Shown here: one piece after another, positions 24,748 to 35,239 of the stretch
How the letters are laid out: every line of letters begins with the position of its first letter
Numbering within the stretch: the stretch's first letter is position 1
Assembly: GCF_039543825.1 (NCBI RefSeq)
Contig: NZ_BAABKM010000002.1
Location: forward strand, 2,450,133 to 2,514,132
Length of the DNA: 64,000 nucleotides
From: Nocardioides conyzicola
GTDB lineage: Bacteria; Actinomycetota; Actinomycetes; Propionibacteriales; Nocardioidaceae
Direction: 5' to 3'
Notes under the pieces: model-generated
What the model saw: the letters and a program-made list of their open reading frames with translations, nothing else
What the model was told of the DNA's origin: nothing
Databases searched by the model: none
Program-made: the position numbers and the translations under genes

Positions 24748-25974
24748 ATGTCGCACCCGATCGCCACGGGGGAGCAGCACGCCCACGAGCTCGCCGCCCT
24801 GGAGCTGGTCCAGCACCCGACCGTGCGGGCGGCGTACGCCGAGGTCGCCGAGACCTGGCTGGGTCGCGCGAAGGCCAGCGAGCAGATGCGCGAGCGGTTC
24901 GCGGCGGCGTACGAGGAGGTGATGTTCTCCGCGGCGGTCTGGTCCTCCAACCAGGACCCGCTGCGGCCGAAGGTCACGACGATCACCCGGCTGGAGCACG
25001 AGATCGACGGGCGCCGGATCCCGGGCACCCGTTGGGGGATCGACAACCCCGACTCCGTCTACCGCGTGGTCCCGATCTCCGGGGACGAGCGCTACGAGAT
25101 CCGCGGCCGGGTCGGCGCGCACCGGATGACCGAGAACTACTTCACCCTCTGGGACGCCCACATGGGCACCGTGGACGTGCTCGACGGGCGCCGGATGCAC
25201 GTGGAGGACGACGGGTCCTTCCTCATCACGGTCGACTCCGACCCGGCGAACGGCCGGCCCAACCACGTCCGCTCGACCCCGGCGGCCCACGAGCTCTACG
25301 TCCGCGACGTGCTGCTCGACTGGGGCCGCGACGACCCCAACGCGTTCACGGTGGAGCGGCTCGGGGGTGCGCCGACGAGGCCGGCGCTGACGCTCGACGA
25401 GCAGGCCCAGGCGACAGCACGGATGATGGCCCACTTCGCCGACTTCACCGGCAAGCTCAGCCACGGCATGTACAAGTCGCCCGCCAACCACTTCGCCCTC
25501 GCCTGGACCGCCGATCACACCGGCGGGCTGCGCAACCAGGTGTACGTCGCCGGGCGCTTCGTGCTCGCGCCGGACGAGGCCTTCGTGGTCGACGTCAGCG
25601 ATGGAGGAGCGGAGTACTTCACCGTCCCGCTCTCCACCATCTGGGGCACCACGCTCGACATCCTCGACAAGACCGGCAGCCTCAACAAGGCGCAGTCGAT
25701 CGCCAACGAGGACGGCACCTACACCTACGTGATCAGCGCCCAGGACCCCGGTGTCCACAACTGGATCGACACCGACGGCCTGCTCGAGGGGATCCTCACG
25801 CTGCGGATGGCGGAGTTCCCCGACGGCGGTCCGCGCTCCGACCTCTCGGCGACCGGCCGGGTGGTGAAGCTCGACCAGATCGACGGGCCGCGGATCACTC
25901 CCGACGAGCGGGCCGCCCAGCTCGCCGAGCGGCGTACGGCGTACCTGCGCCGGCTCCCGGAGGTGACGGCATGA
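24748..25974 (+). CDS. DUF1214-like conserved protein
   Basis: 408 aa. The block GIDNPDSVYRVVPISGDERYEIRGRVGAHRMTENYFTLWD and the later VRDVLLDWGRDDPNAFTVERLGG resemble the DUF1214 group found in mycobacterial lipid gene clusters; this is recognition from memory of the pattern, not a search. No signal peptide or known catalytic motif is seen. ATG at 24748 with GAGGAG ribosome site; the longer TTG start at 24736 would include that site. It is coupled by ATGA to the next SDR gene and controlled by the divergent TetR site. Confidence 0.65.
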   Translation: MSHPIATGEQHAHELAALELVQHPTVRAAYAEVAETWLGRAKASEQMRERFAAAYEEVMFSAAVWSSNQDPLRPKVTTITRLEHEIDGRRIPGTRWGIDNPDSVYRVVPISGDERYEIRGRVGAHRMTENYFTLWDAHMGTVDVLDGRRMHVEDDGSFLITVDSDPANGRPNHVRSTPAAHELYVRDVLLDWGRDDPNAFTVERLGGAPTRPALTLDEQAQATARMMAHFADFTGKLSHGMYKSPANHFALAWTADHTGGLRNQVYVAGRFVLAPDEAFVVDVSDGGAEYFTVPLSTIWGTTLDILDKTGSLNKAQSIANEDGTYTYVISAQDPGVHNWIDTDGLLEGILTLRMAEFPDGGPRSDLSATGRVVKLDQIDGPRITPDERAAQLAERRTAYLRRLPEVTA

Positions 25975-26807
25975 GCCGCTGGCTGGTCACGGGCTGCTCG
26001 ACCGGCATCGGCCGCGAGATCGCCAGAGCCGCCTTGGAGGCCGGGCACCAGGTCGTCGTCACGGCCCGCAAGGTCGCGGACGTCGAGGACATCGTCGAGA
26101 CGTACGGCGCGGACGCCCTCGCCGTACCTCTCGACGTCACCGACCGTGCCCAGATCGACGCGGCCGTCGCCGCAGCGACCGACGCCTTCGGCGGCATCGA
26201 CGTGCTGGTCAACAACGCCGGCTACGGCTACCTGTCGGCGATCGAGGAGGGCGACGACGCGGACGTGCGACAGCTCTTCGACACCAACTACTTCGGCGTG
26301 GTCGACACCCTCAAGGCGGTGCTGCCCGGCATGCGCGCGCAGGGCAGCGGTCACGTCATCAACATCTCCTCGATGACGGGCCTGGTCGCCAATCCGCCCA
26401 ACGCCTACTACAGCTCGACGAAGTTCGCCCTCGAGGCGCTCACCGAGGCGCTCGCCAAGGAGGTGGGCCCGCTCGGCATCAAGGTCACCGCGATCGAGCC
26501 GGGCGCCTTCCGGACCGACTGGGCCAAGCGGTCCATGCACGAGACGGCGGCGCCGATCGAGGCGTACGCCGCCGACGTCGGTGCCCGCAAGGACCTGATC
26601 AAGGCGTTCGCCGACCACCTGCCCGGCGACCCGCGCAAGGTCGGCGAGGCCGTCGTCATGGTGGCCGGGCTCGACGCGCCGCCGCTGCGGCTGCTGCTCG
26701 GCAAGGACGTGCTCGCCGCGGTCCGCGCCAAGCTCGCCGAGATGACGGCCTCCATCGACGAGTGGGAAGCCGTCACCGTCGACACCGACCTGCCGAGGGG
26801 CGAGTGA
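25971..26807 (+). CDS. Short-chain dehydrogenase/reductase
   Basis: Classical SDR, 278 aa: cofactor motif WLVTGCSTGIGREIARA (about residues 4-20), VLVNNAGYGYLSAIEE, catalytic Ser in INISSMTGL, and YYSSTKFALEALTEAL with the YxxxK pair. The A-R-K pattern after beta2 suggests NADPH preference. It overlaps both neighbours (ATGA upstream, TGATG downstream). Together with the second SDR it may oxidise or reduce adjacent positions of one lipid-like substrate. Confidence 0.9.
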   Translation: MSRWLVTGCSTGIGREIARAALEAGHQVVVTARKVADVEDIVETYGADALAVPLDVTDRAQIDAAVAAATDAFGGIDVLVNNAGYGYLSAIEEGDDADVRQLFDTNYFGVVDTLKAVLPGMRAQGSGHVINISSMTGLVANPPNAYYSSTKFALEALTEALAKEVGPLGIKVTAIEPGAFRTDWAKRSMHETAAPIEAYAADVGARKDLIKAFADHLPGDPRKVGEAVVMVAGLDAPPLRLLLGKDVLAAVRAKLAEMTASIDEWEAVTVDTDLPRGE

Positions 26808-27721
26808 TGGTCCCGACCGCCGCCGAGGTCCTCGACGGGATCGACCTGACCGGCCGGACGGCGCTGGTGACGGGCGGCTACTCCGGCATCGGCGTGGAGG
26901 TCGTCCGCGCGCTCGCCGGCGCGGGCGCGCACGTGCTCGCGTCGGCCCGGCGCCCCGAGAAGGCGCAGCGGGTGCTGGCGGAGATCGAGGGGGTGGAGGT
27001 CGGCGAGCTCGACCTCGCCGACCAGGGCAGCGTCGCGGCGTACGCCGGCCAGGTGCTCGCCAGCGGCCGGCCGCTCGACGTCGTCATCAACAACGCGGGC
27101 GTGATGGCCTGCCCGGAGACCAGGACCGCCGACGGGTGGGAGCTCCAGCTCGCCACCAACCACCTCGGCCACTACGCGCTCGTCAACCGGCTGTGGCCGG
27201 CGATCGGCACGGGCGCCCGGGTCGTCAGCGTGTCGTCGACCGGCCACCACCTCTCGGACTTCCGGTGGGACGACCCGTGGTTCGAGACCGGCTACGACAA
27301 GTGGCTCGGCTACGGCCAGTCCAAGACCGCCAACGTGCTCTTCGCCGTGCACCTCGACCGGCTCGCCCGCGAGCAGGGCGTGCGCGCCTTCTCGCTCCAC
27401 CCCGGCGCGATCCTCACGTCACTCGGTCGGCACCTCCTGGTGGAGGACCTGCAGGCCGTGTCGACCCTCGACGACGACGGCAACCTGGTGCTCCCCGACT
27501 TCCGCTCGCCCGAGCAGGGCGCCGCGACCGCCGTCTGGGCGTCGACCTCGCCCGAGCTCGACGGCCGGGGCGGCCTCTACCTCGAGGACTGCGCGGTCGC
27601 GGAGGTCGTGCCCGACGGCCCGCAGACCACCGCCGGCGTACGCGCCTACGCGCTCGACCCGGACGCGGCCGCCCGGTTGTGGGCCTGGTCGGCCGACGTG
27701 ACCGGGGTGGACGCGTTCTAG
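26807..27721 (+). CDS. Short-chain dehydrogenase/reductase (retinol-dehydrogenase/WWOX-like)
   Basis: 304-aa SDR of the extended-loop type: TALVTGGYSGIGVEVVRAL, VVINNAGVMACPETRTADGWELQLATNHLGHYALV, VSVSSTGHHLSDFRWDDPWFE, and YGQSKTANVLFAVHLD with the YxxxK catalytic pair. The pattern matches retinol-dehydrogenase-like enzymes acting on bulky hydrophobic alcohols. It starts 1 nt inside the previous stop. A small hairpin at 27721-27736 follows. Confidence 0.9.
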   Translation: MVPTAAEVLDGIDLTGRTALVTGGYSGIGVEVVRALAGAGAHVLASARRPEKAQRVLAEIEGVEVGELDLADQGSVAAYAGQVLASGRPLDVVINNAGVMACPETRTADGWELQLATNHLGHYALVNRLWPAIGTGARVVSVSSTGHHLSDFRWDDPWFETGYDKWLGYGQSKTANVLFAVHLDRLAREQGVRAFSLHPGAILTSLGRHLLVEDLQAVSTLDDDGNLVLPDFRSPEQGAATAVWASTSPELDGRGGLYLEDCAVAEVVPDGPQTTAGVRAYALDPDAAARLWAWSADVTGVDAF

Positions 27722-27736
27722 TCGGGCTGGCCCGAC
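27721..27736 (+). terminator. Short hairpin after the SDR operon
   Basis: GTCGGG-CTGG-CCCGAC forms a perfect 6-bp stem starting on the last base of the SDR stop codon. The half site GTCGGGCTGG recurs at 27744-27753. It could end the SDR operon or act as an operator for the sensor kinase gene, which starts 59 nt later. Confidence 0.45.
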
Positions 27737-27794
27737 CAGGACTGTCGGGCTGGCAGGATCGTGGATCGGCCCCGCGATTCCTAGCGTTGATGCC

Positions 27795-29102
27795 ATGACG
27801 GAGACCCTGACCATGCCCACCGCGACACCCACGACCCCGCGGGTGGTCGAGCGACCCCGCGGCGTACGCCGGGTGCTGTACGAGAGTGCCTACAGCCTGT
27901 CGGCGTTCCCGATCGCGCTGGTCGCGTTCATCGTGGTGGTGATCGACCTGGCGCTCGGGCTGGGGCTCGCGATCTTCATCGGCGGCATCCTGCTGATCTC
28001 GGTCGGCGTGATGGTCGCCCGCGGGTTCGCGCGGTTCGAGCGGATCCGTCTGCGCGGGATGCTCGGCCGCGAGGCCCCGACGCCGCGCTACCTCTGCGCC
28101 CCCGCGGGGTCCGGCTTCTGGCGTCGGCAGCTGACGCCGCTCAAGGACGCCCAGTCCTGGCTCGACGTGGTCTGGGCACTGGTCGGTCTGGCGACCGGGA
28201 CGTTCGCGTTCGCGGTCACGCTCGCCTGGTGGACGGCCACGGTGACCGGGCTGACCTACTGGTTCTGGCAGCACTGGATCCCCGAGGGCGACGAGTCTGG
28301 GCTCGCGGACCTCCTCGGCCTCGGCGAGGGGCGGACGACGGAGAGCCTGCTCAACCTCGCTCTCGGCGTCGTCCTGCTGCTGACCCTGCCGTGGGCGGTC
28401 CGCCTGGTGACCGTGATCCACGCCAGCCTGGCCTGGGTGCTGCTGAGCAGCCGCGCCGAGCTGCAGCACGAGGTCGCCCGGGTCGAGGGCGGCCGCGACG
28501 CCGCGCGGGTGGCGGAGGCCGAGTCGATGCGCCGCCTCGAGCGCGACATCCACGACGGTCCGCAGCAGCGGCTGGTCCGGCTCACGATGGACCTCGGTCG
28601 CGCCAAGCGTCAGGTCGCCGACGACCCGAGCCGCGCCGCCGCCACCATCGACGAGGCGCTGGCCCAGGCCCGCGAGACCGTCGCCGAGCTCCGCTCGCTC
28701 AGCCGCGGCATCGCCCCGCCGCTGCTCGTCGACCGCGGCCTCGCCGCCGCGCTCGAGGAGATGCTCGCGCAGAGCGTCGTCCCGGTCGAGGCGCGCATCG
28801 ACGTACCCGCCCAGCTGCCGCCGCACGTCGAGACCGCCGTCTACTTCGTGGTCGCCGAGGCGCTCACCAACGTCGCCAAGCACAGCGGCGCCACGTCGGC
28901 CTCGGTCTCCGTCGTCGACGCCGGCTCCCAGGTGGAGGTCCGCGTGGAGGACGACGGCGTCGGCGGGGCGCACCCCGCGAAGGGCCTCGGCCTCGCCGGG
29001 CTGCGCCAGCGCCTCACGGCCGTCGACGGCACGCTCGAGATCACCTCGCCCGAGGGCGCCGGGACCGTCCTCGTCGCCCGGATCCCGGTGCTCGCCGGAT
29101 GA
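27795..29102 (+). CDS. Sensor histidine kinase (HisKA_3/NarL-system type)
   Basis: 435 aa. The N-terminal half is a membrane sensor with paired hydrophobic segments around residues 38-75 and 125-215. A short coiled linker leads to the dimerisation/phosphoacceptor motif RRLERDIHDGPQQRLVRL with the phospho-accepting His at residue 253. The ATPase domain shows the N box EALTNVAKHSGA and the G box DDGVGGAHPAKGLGLAGLRQRL. It is leaderless (TAGCGT at 27782-27787) and coupled to its response regulator by ATGA. The signal is unknown; envelope or membrane stress is typical for this architecture. Confidence 0.92.
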   Translation: MTETLTMPTATPTTPRVVERPRGVRRVLYESAYSLSAFPIALVAFIVVVIDLALGLGLAIFIGGILLISVGVMVARGFARFERIRLRGMLGREAPTPRYLCAPAGSGFWRRQLTPLKDAQSWLDVVWALVGLATGTFAFAVTLAWWTATVTGLTYWFWQHWIPEGDESGLADLLGLGEGRTTESLLNLALGVVLLLTLPWAVRLVTVIHASLAWVLLSSRAELQHEVARVEGGRDAARVAEAESMRRLERDIHDGPQQRLVRLTMDLGRAKRQVADDPSRAAATIDEALAQARETVAELRSLSRGIAPPLLVDRGLAAALEEMLAQSVVPVEARIDVPAQLPPHVETAVYFVVAEALTNVAKHSGATSASVSVVDAGSQVEVRVEDDGVGGAHPAKGLGLAGLRQRLTAVDGTLEITSPEGAGTVLVARIPVLAG

Positions 29103-29737
29103 GGATCGTCGTCGCGGATGACTCCCTGCTGCTGCGGGAGGGTCTCCAGCTGTTGCTCACCGAGGCCGGCCACGAGGTGGTCGGCTCGGTCGCCGACGGC
29201 CCGTCGTTCACCGCGACCGTGCTCGAGCTCCGGCCGGAGCTCGGCATCGTCGACGTGCGGATGCCGCCCAGCCACACCGACGAGGGACTCCGCGCCGCGG
29301 TCGACGTACGACGGGCGTGGCCGGAGGCCAGGCTGATGGTCCTCTCCCAGTACGTCGAGGTGTCGTACGCCGACGACCTGCTCGCCACCGGCGACGGCGG
29401 GGTCGGCTACCTGCTCAAGGACCGGGTCAGCGACCTCGACGACTTCCTCGGCGCCGTGCAGGCCGTCGCGGCCGGTGGGACCGTGCTCGACCCGATGGTC
29501 GTGCGGCAGCTGATGGGCCGCAACCGCGACCCGCTGGCCGACCTCACGCCGCGCGAGCGCGAGGTGCTGTCGCTGATGGCGGAGGGGAAGTCGAACGCCG
29601 CGATCGCCGCCGCGCTGTCGGTGTCGCTCGCAGGCGTCGAGAAGCACACCCAGCGGATCTTCGCGAAGCTCGGGCTGCCCCCCGACGACGACACCGCGCA
29701 CCGGCGGGTCGCCGCCGTGCTGCGCTTCCTCGGCTAG
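29099..29737 (+). CDS. NarL/LuxR-type response regulator
   Basis: 212 aa. Receiver domain with acidic pocket VVADD and phosphorylated Asp52 (GIVDVRMPP), a YLLKDRVSD Lys block, and C-terminal LuxR helix-turn-helix LTPREREVLSLMAEGKSNAAIAAALSVSLAGVEKHTQRIFAKLGL. Partner of the upstream kinase. The stop overlaps the convergent oxidoreductase gene as CTAG. Confidence 0.94.
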   Translation: MRIVVADDSLLLREGLQLLLTEAGHEVVGSVADGPSFTATVLELRPELGIVDVRMPPSHTDEGLRAAVDVRRAWPEARLMVLSQYVEVSYADDLLATGDGGVGYLLKDRVSDLDDFLGAVQAVAAGGTVLDPMVVRQLMGRNRDPLADLTPREREVLSLMAEGKSNAAIAAALSVSLAGVEKHTQRIFAKLGLPPDDDTAHRRVAAVLRFLG

Positions 29738-30747
29738 CCCGGGAAGGTCACGCCCACCTGGCGGCGTACGTCGTCCATCTGGCGCAGCAGCGTCAGCGTC
29801 TGCTCGTGCGGCACCAGCGGGCTCTCGCGCAGGCCGGCCAGCAGGCAGCGGCCTACCTCGGCGATCTCGTTGCCGTAGCCCTGCCCGATGACGGGCTCCT
29901 CGCCCAGGATCTCGACCGGCTGGCCCGGCTCGACGACCCAGCTGCCCTCGCCCTCGACGTACGGTGTGAAGACGGCCTTGGTCGGGTGGTGGAAGTCGTC
30001 GAAGTCGATGCGGCCCTGGTCGGTGGCGATCGAGCACCGGCGCGAGGAGTAGGACGTCATCGAGGCCGTCATCGTCGCGAGCGCGCCGCCGGGGTAACGG
30101 CCGGCGACCGCGACGTCGAGGTCGATGCCCCGGTCGGACAGGTCGGCGGTCGCGGTCAGCAGCTCGGCCTCGCCGAGCATCAGGTGGGCGACGGTGAGGG
30201 GGTAGATGCCCATGTCGAGCAGGGCGGAGGCGCCCAGCGCGGGATCGAGCATCCGGTCGTCGGGGCCGGCGTCGACCCGGAAGCCGAGCTCTGCGTGCAG
30301 GTGCCGCGGCCGGCCGAACTCGCCCGAGGCCAGCCGCGCCCGCAGCTCCCGGATCACCGGGTGGCAGGCCGTCCACATGGCCTCCATGAGGAACCGGTCG
30401 TGCTCGCCCGCGAGCCGGACCATCTCCTCGGCGTCGGCGGTGTCGAGCGTGACCGGCTTCTCGCAGAGCACGTGCTTGCCGGCCTCGAAGCACAGCCGCG
30501 CGTTGTCCAGGTGGAACGCGTGGGGGGTCGCGATGTAGACGACGTCGACGCCGGGGTCCGCGACCAGCTCCTCGTAGGAGCCGTACGCCGCGGCGGCGCC
30601 GTACTGCCCGGCGAAGTCCTGGGCGGCCTCGAGTCGGCGCGATCCCACCGCCGCGAGCGTCGCGCCCGGCACCAGCGCGAGGTCGCGGGCGAACGTGTGG
30701 GCGATCTTGCCGGTCGCCAGGATGCCCCAGCGGATGTCGTCACTCAT
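29734..30747 (-). CDS. Gfo/Idh/MocA-family oxidoreductase
   Basis: 337-aa NAD(P)-dependent sugar- or cyclitol-type dehydrogenase. The Rossmann motif is IRWGILATGKIAHTFARDLALVPGA, followed by VVYIATPHAFH and the family signature VLCEKPVTLD. The C-terminal alpha/beta domain contains GASALLDMGIYPLTVAHLML. It is leaderless: TAGGGT on the minus strand ends 7 nt before the ATG. Substrate unknown; dihydrodiol or sugar dehydrogenases have the same layout. Confidence 0.88.
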   Translation of the reverse strand: MSDDIRWGILATGKIAHTFARDLALVPGATLAAVGSRRLEAAQDFAGQYGAAAAYGSYEELVADPGVDVVYIATPHAFHLDNARLCFEAGKHVLCEKPVTLDTADAEEMVRLAGEHDRFLMEAMWTACHPVIRELRARLASGEFGRPRHLHAELGFRVDAGPDDRMLDPALGASALLDMGIYPLTVAHLMLGEAELLTATADLSDRGIDLDVAVAGRYPGGALATMTASMTSYSSRRCSIATDQGRIDFDDFHHPTKAVFTPYVEGEGSWVVEPGQPVEILGEEPVIGQGYGNEIAEVGRCLLAGLRESPLVPHEQTLTLLRQMDDVRRQVGVTFPG

Positions 30748-30783
30748 GGGGCAGACCCTACTGATGGCGACTCGCCGCCCCTT

Positions 30784-30805
30784 CGAATCACATCGGTGTG
30801 GTTCG
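30784..30805. promoter_or_regulatory. Inverted repeat over the -35 region of the DUF3263 gene
   Basis: CGAATCACA (30784-30792) and TGTGGTTCG (30797-30805) are inverted with one mismatch and a 4-nt spacer. The -10 TATAGT of the next gene begins at 30811, so this site covers its -35 region. Regulator unknown. Confidence 0.4.
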
Positions 30806-30823
30806 CCGCCTATAGTGCCTGGT

Positions 30824-31120
30824 ATGGATGCCGCGAACGCGCTCACCGGTGAGGTGGGCGACGCCACGCCGGGTCTCAGCGACCGCGACACCGAGATCCT
30901 CGAGTTCGAGCGCCAGTGGTGGAAGTACGCCGGCGCCAAGGAGACCGCGGTCCGCGAGAAGTTCGACATGTCCTCGACGCGCTACTACCAGGTGCTCAAC
31001 GCCCTGATCGACCGTCCCGAGGCGCTCGAGGCCGACCCGCTGCTGGTCCGCCGCCTGCGCCGCCTCCGGGCCGCCCGCCAGCGCCAGCGCTCGGCGCGCC
31101 GACTCGGCTTCGAGGTCTGA
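30824..31120 (+). CDS. DUF3263 domain protein
   Basis: 98-aa protein with the actinobacterial DUF3263 pattern: GLSDRDTEILEFERQWWKYAGAKETAVREKFDMSSTRYYQVLNALIDRPEALEADPLLVRRLRRLRAARQRQR. The central part looks like a helix-turn-helix and the C-terminus is strongly basic, so DNA binding is plausible. It has a strong-looking leaderless promoter (TATAGT 30811-30816). The LytR_C protein begins 1 nt after its stop; the same gene pair is conserved in many actinobacteria. Confidence 0.85.
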   Translation: MDAANALTGEVGDATPGLSDRDTEILEFERQWWKYAGAKETAVREKFDMSSTRYYQVLNALIDRPEALEADPLLVRRLRRLRAARQRQRSARRLGFEV

Positions 31121-31121
31121 G

Positions 31122-31619
31122 ATGGCCCGCTACCAGCCCAGGAACCAGAAGGGTGCGGTCTTCCCGTCCCCGGTCGTCATCCTCAGCGTGCTGGCCGTCG
31201 CCATGGCCGGCGTCGCGTTCGTCGCGACCCGCGGCAGCGAGCCGACCGAGCGCGAGGTCACCACGGTCGTCAAGGAGCAGCCGACCGCGTCGCCGTCGTA
31301 CTCCGCGAGCGCGAAGCCGAAGCCCAAGCCCAAGCCCGCCGTGCAGCGCGGCAAGGTCTACGTCGAGGTCTACAACAACTCCGGCATCACCGGCCTCGCC
31401 GGCGACGTCGCTGACCGGACGAGCAACATCGGCTGGAAGGTCGTCGGCTCCGACAACTGGTACGGCACCATCCCGGGCACCACGGTCTACTACCCGGAGC
31501 GGCTCAAGCGCGCGGCCAAGACGCTGGCGCTCGACCTCGGCATCCGGCGCACCGCCCTCGCGGTCGACCCGATGCGCCGCGACCGGCTGACGCTGATCCT
31601 CACCGGCCCGCTCGACTGA
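31122..31619 (+). CDS. LytR C-terminal domain (LytR_C) membrane-anchored protein
   Basis: 165 aa. A single N-terminal transmembrane segment (FPSPVVILSVLAVAMAGVAFVAT) is followed by a disordered SASAKPKPKPKP linker and a LytR_C domain starting VYVEVYNNSGITGLAGDVADR, ending in LTLILTGPLD. This domain usually sits behind LytR-CpsA-Psr catalytic domains that attach polymers to peptidoglycan, but here it stands alone. Extracytoplasmic cell-wall role inferred. Confidence 0.85.
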   Translation: MARYQPRNQKGAVFPSPVVILSVLAVAMAGVAFVATRGSEPTEREVTTVVKEQPTASPSYSASAKPKPKPKPAVQRGKVYVEVYNNSGITGLAGDVADRTSNIGWKVVGSDNWYGTIPGTTVYYPERLKRAAKTLALDLGIRRTALAVDPMRRDRLTLILTGPLD

Positions 31620-31682
31620 GCCGTTCGCCACATTTCGCCGCCCGGCCACCCGGTGCGGCCGCGTGGATGGTTGGGTTGACCC

Positions 31683-32525
31683 ATGGAGTTCACCTCCACC
31701 GACGGGGAGCGGCGGTACGCCGAGCTGGTGCGCGCTGCGTCGCGGGCGGTCGTCGGCCTCGACTTCGACGGCACGCTGGCGCCGATCGTGGACGACCCCG
31801 AGCGCGCGCACATCCACGAGGACGCCTCCGACGTGCTGCTCGACCTGGCCCGTGAGGTCGCCGCCGTCGCGGTGATCACCGGCCGGCCGGCCCGCCAGGT
31901 GCTCGACCTCGGCGGCCTCGAGGAGGTGGGCGACGCGCTCGCGAGCGCTGACGCCGACCTCTACGTCTTCGGCCAGTACGGCAACGAGCGGTGGTCCTCG
32001 ACCAGCCGCCGGATCGTCTCGCCGCGCCCGCCGCGCGGCCTGGCCTCCTTCGAGCGCGAGCTCACCGGCGTGCTGCGCCGCGCCGACGCCGCCGACGCGT
32101 GGGTGGAGGACAAGGGGCTCGCGGTCGCCGTCCACACCCGGCGGCTGCCGGACTCCGACGCCGCGTTCCAGCGCCTCCTGCCTCTCGTGGGCGACCTCGC
32201 CACGAAGCACGGCCTGATCACCGAGCCCGGCCGCAACGTCATCGAGGTCCGGTCCTCGGGCATGCACAAGGGGCTCGCCGTCGAGGCCCTGGTCGCCGAG
32301 CTCGACGCCGGTGCCTTCCTCTTCGCCGGCGACGACCTCGGCGACGTCGAGGCCTTCGAGGCCGTCGCCGACCTGCGCGAGCGCGGCCTGCCCACCCTCC
32401 TGGTCTGCTCCGCGTCCTCCGAGGAGAGTGCGCTCGTGCCCCTCTCCGACGTGGTGGTCAAGGGCCCCGAGGGCGTCATGGACCTGCTCCGGCAGCTGAC
32501 GGCGGACGCGCGCGCGGCGGGATAG
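31683..32525 (+). CDS. otsB: Trehalose-6-phosphate phosphatase
   Basis: HAD-family phosphatase finishing the OtsA-OtsB trehalose route; 280 aa. The nucleophile motif is VVGLDFDGTLAPIVDDP, the second motif VAVITGRPARQVL, and the acidic metal motif LFAGDDLGDVEAFEAV. The insertion with GLITEPGRNVIEVRSSGMHKGLAVEAL is typical of OtsB. It is separated from otsA by 11 kb and on the opposite strand. The stop codon lies inside a long hairpin at 32521-32583. Confidence 0.93.
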   Translation: MEFTSTDGERRYAELVRAASRAVVGLDFDGTLAPIVDDPERAHIHEDASDVLLDLAREVAAVAVITGRPARQVLDLGGLEEVGDALASADADLYVFGQYGNERWSSTSRRIVSPRPPRGLASFERELTGVLRRADAADAWVEDKGLAVAVHTRRLPDSDAAFQRLLPLVGDLATKHGLITEPGRNVIEVRSSGMHKGLAVEALVAELDAGAFLFAGDDLGDVEAFEAVADLRERGLPTLLVCSASSEESALVPLSDVVVKGPEGVMDLLRQLTADARAAG

Positions 32526-32583
32526 CCACGGGCGAGTCGGCTGTCTTCTGACCGTCAGAACGACCATCTCGCCCGTGGGTATC
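32521..32583 (+). terminator. Long hairpin containing the otsB stop codon
   Basis: Outer arms 32521-32536 and 32568-32583 pair over 16 bp with one mismatch; an inner perfect 7-bp inverted repeat TTCTGAC/GTCAGAA lies at 32546-32560. The left arm includes the otsB TAG. It shares the 11-mer GACCGTCAGAA with the hairpin at 8058-8129, hinting at a common repeat origin. Confidence 0.65.
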
Positions 32584-32645
32584 GGTCCAGCCGTTCGCCC
32601 ACGGTGAACAGGAGGCAGTCTCCGGAACACCGGGCACCTCCCGGA

Positions 32646-32668
32646 AGTTGAGTCGGTATCACTCAACT
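32646..32668. promoter_or_regulatory. HAIR element (HspR operator) upstream of lon
   Basis: GTTGAGT-N7-ACTCAAC (32647-32667), extended by one more pair, matches the HspR-associated inverted repeat consensus CTTGAGT-N7-ACTCAAG except at the outer bases. It lies 20 nt before the lon start. In Streptomyces lon is a known HspR target, so heat-shock derepression of this gene is strongly suggested. hspR itself is not in the window. Confidence 0.8.
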
Positions 32669-32687
32669 CCCAGAGAGGGAGGACATC

Positions 32688-35000
<2,313 letters not shown>

Positions 35001-35018
35001 GACCGACCGACCAACGGA

Positions 35019-35070
35019 CGCCGGTCGTCCAGCATGTGGATCTGATGTGCACATGCTGAGACGGCCGGCG
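35019..35070 (+). terminator. Long hairpin after lon, abutting the thrC promoter
   Basis: A stem of about 20 bp (one mismatch and one bulge) joins 35019-35038 with 35050-35070 around an 11-nt loop; the inner 8 bp AGCATGTG/CACATGCT is perfect. It starts 18 nt after the lon stop. The likely -10 of the riboswitch transcript (TACTGT at 35071-35076) begins at the base of the stem, so the -35 region of the next promoter is inside the hairpin. Confidence 0.65.
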
Positions 35071-35080
35071 TACTGTTCTT

Positions 35081-35232
35081 TCCAGCTCATCAAGAGGGAC
35101 AGAGGGATACGGCCCTGTGAAGTCCCGGCAACCGCCGCGAGCCTCCGCCGCCCGAGACATCGGGATGCGGTTCGCGGAGACGGTGCCAATTCCGTCCGGC
35201 GCGACCGTCGCAGCCGGAGAAGATGAGAAGGA
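35081..35232 (+). ncRNA. SAM riboswitch (S-box superfamily) controlling threonine synthase
   Basis: P1 pairs CTCATC (35086-35091) with GATGAG (35222-35227). Between them are the conserved core elements AGAGGGA, GGCCCTGTGAAG, GGCAACC (35127-35133) and GGTGCCAATTCC (35182-35193), in the S-box order. The ribosome site GAAGGAGG follows directly after the 3' P1 strand, so ligand binding probably controls translation or early elongation. SAM-I is favoured, but the related SAM-IV class shares much of the core. Control of thrC rather than a met gene is notable. Confidence 0.85.
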
Positions 35233-35239
35233 GGCCTTC

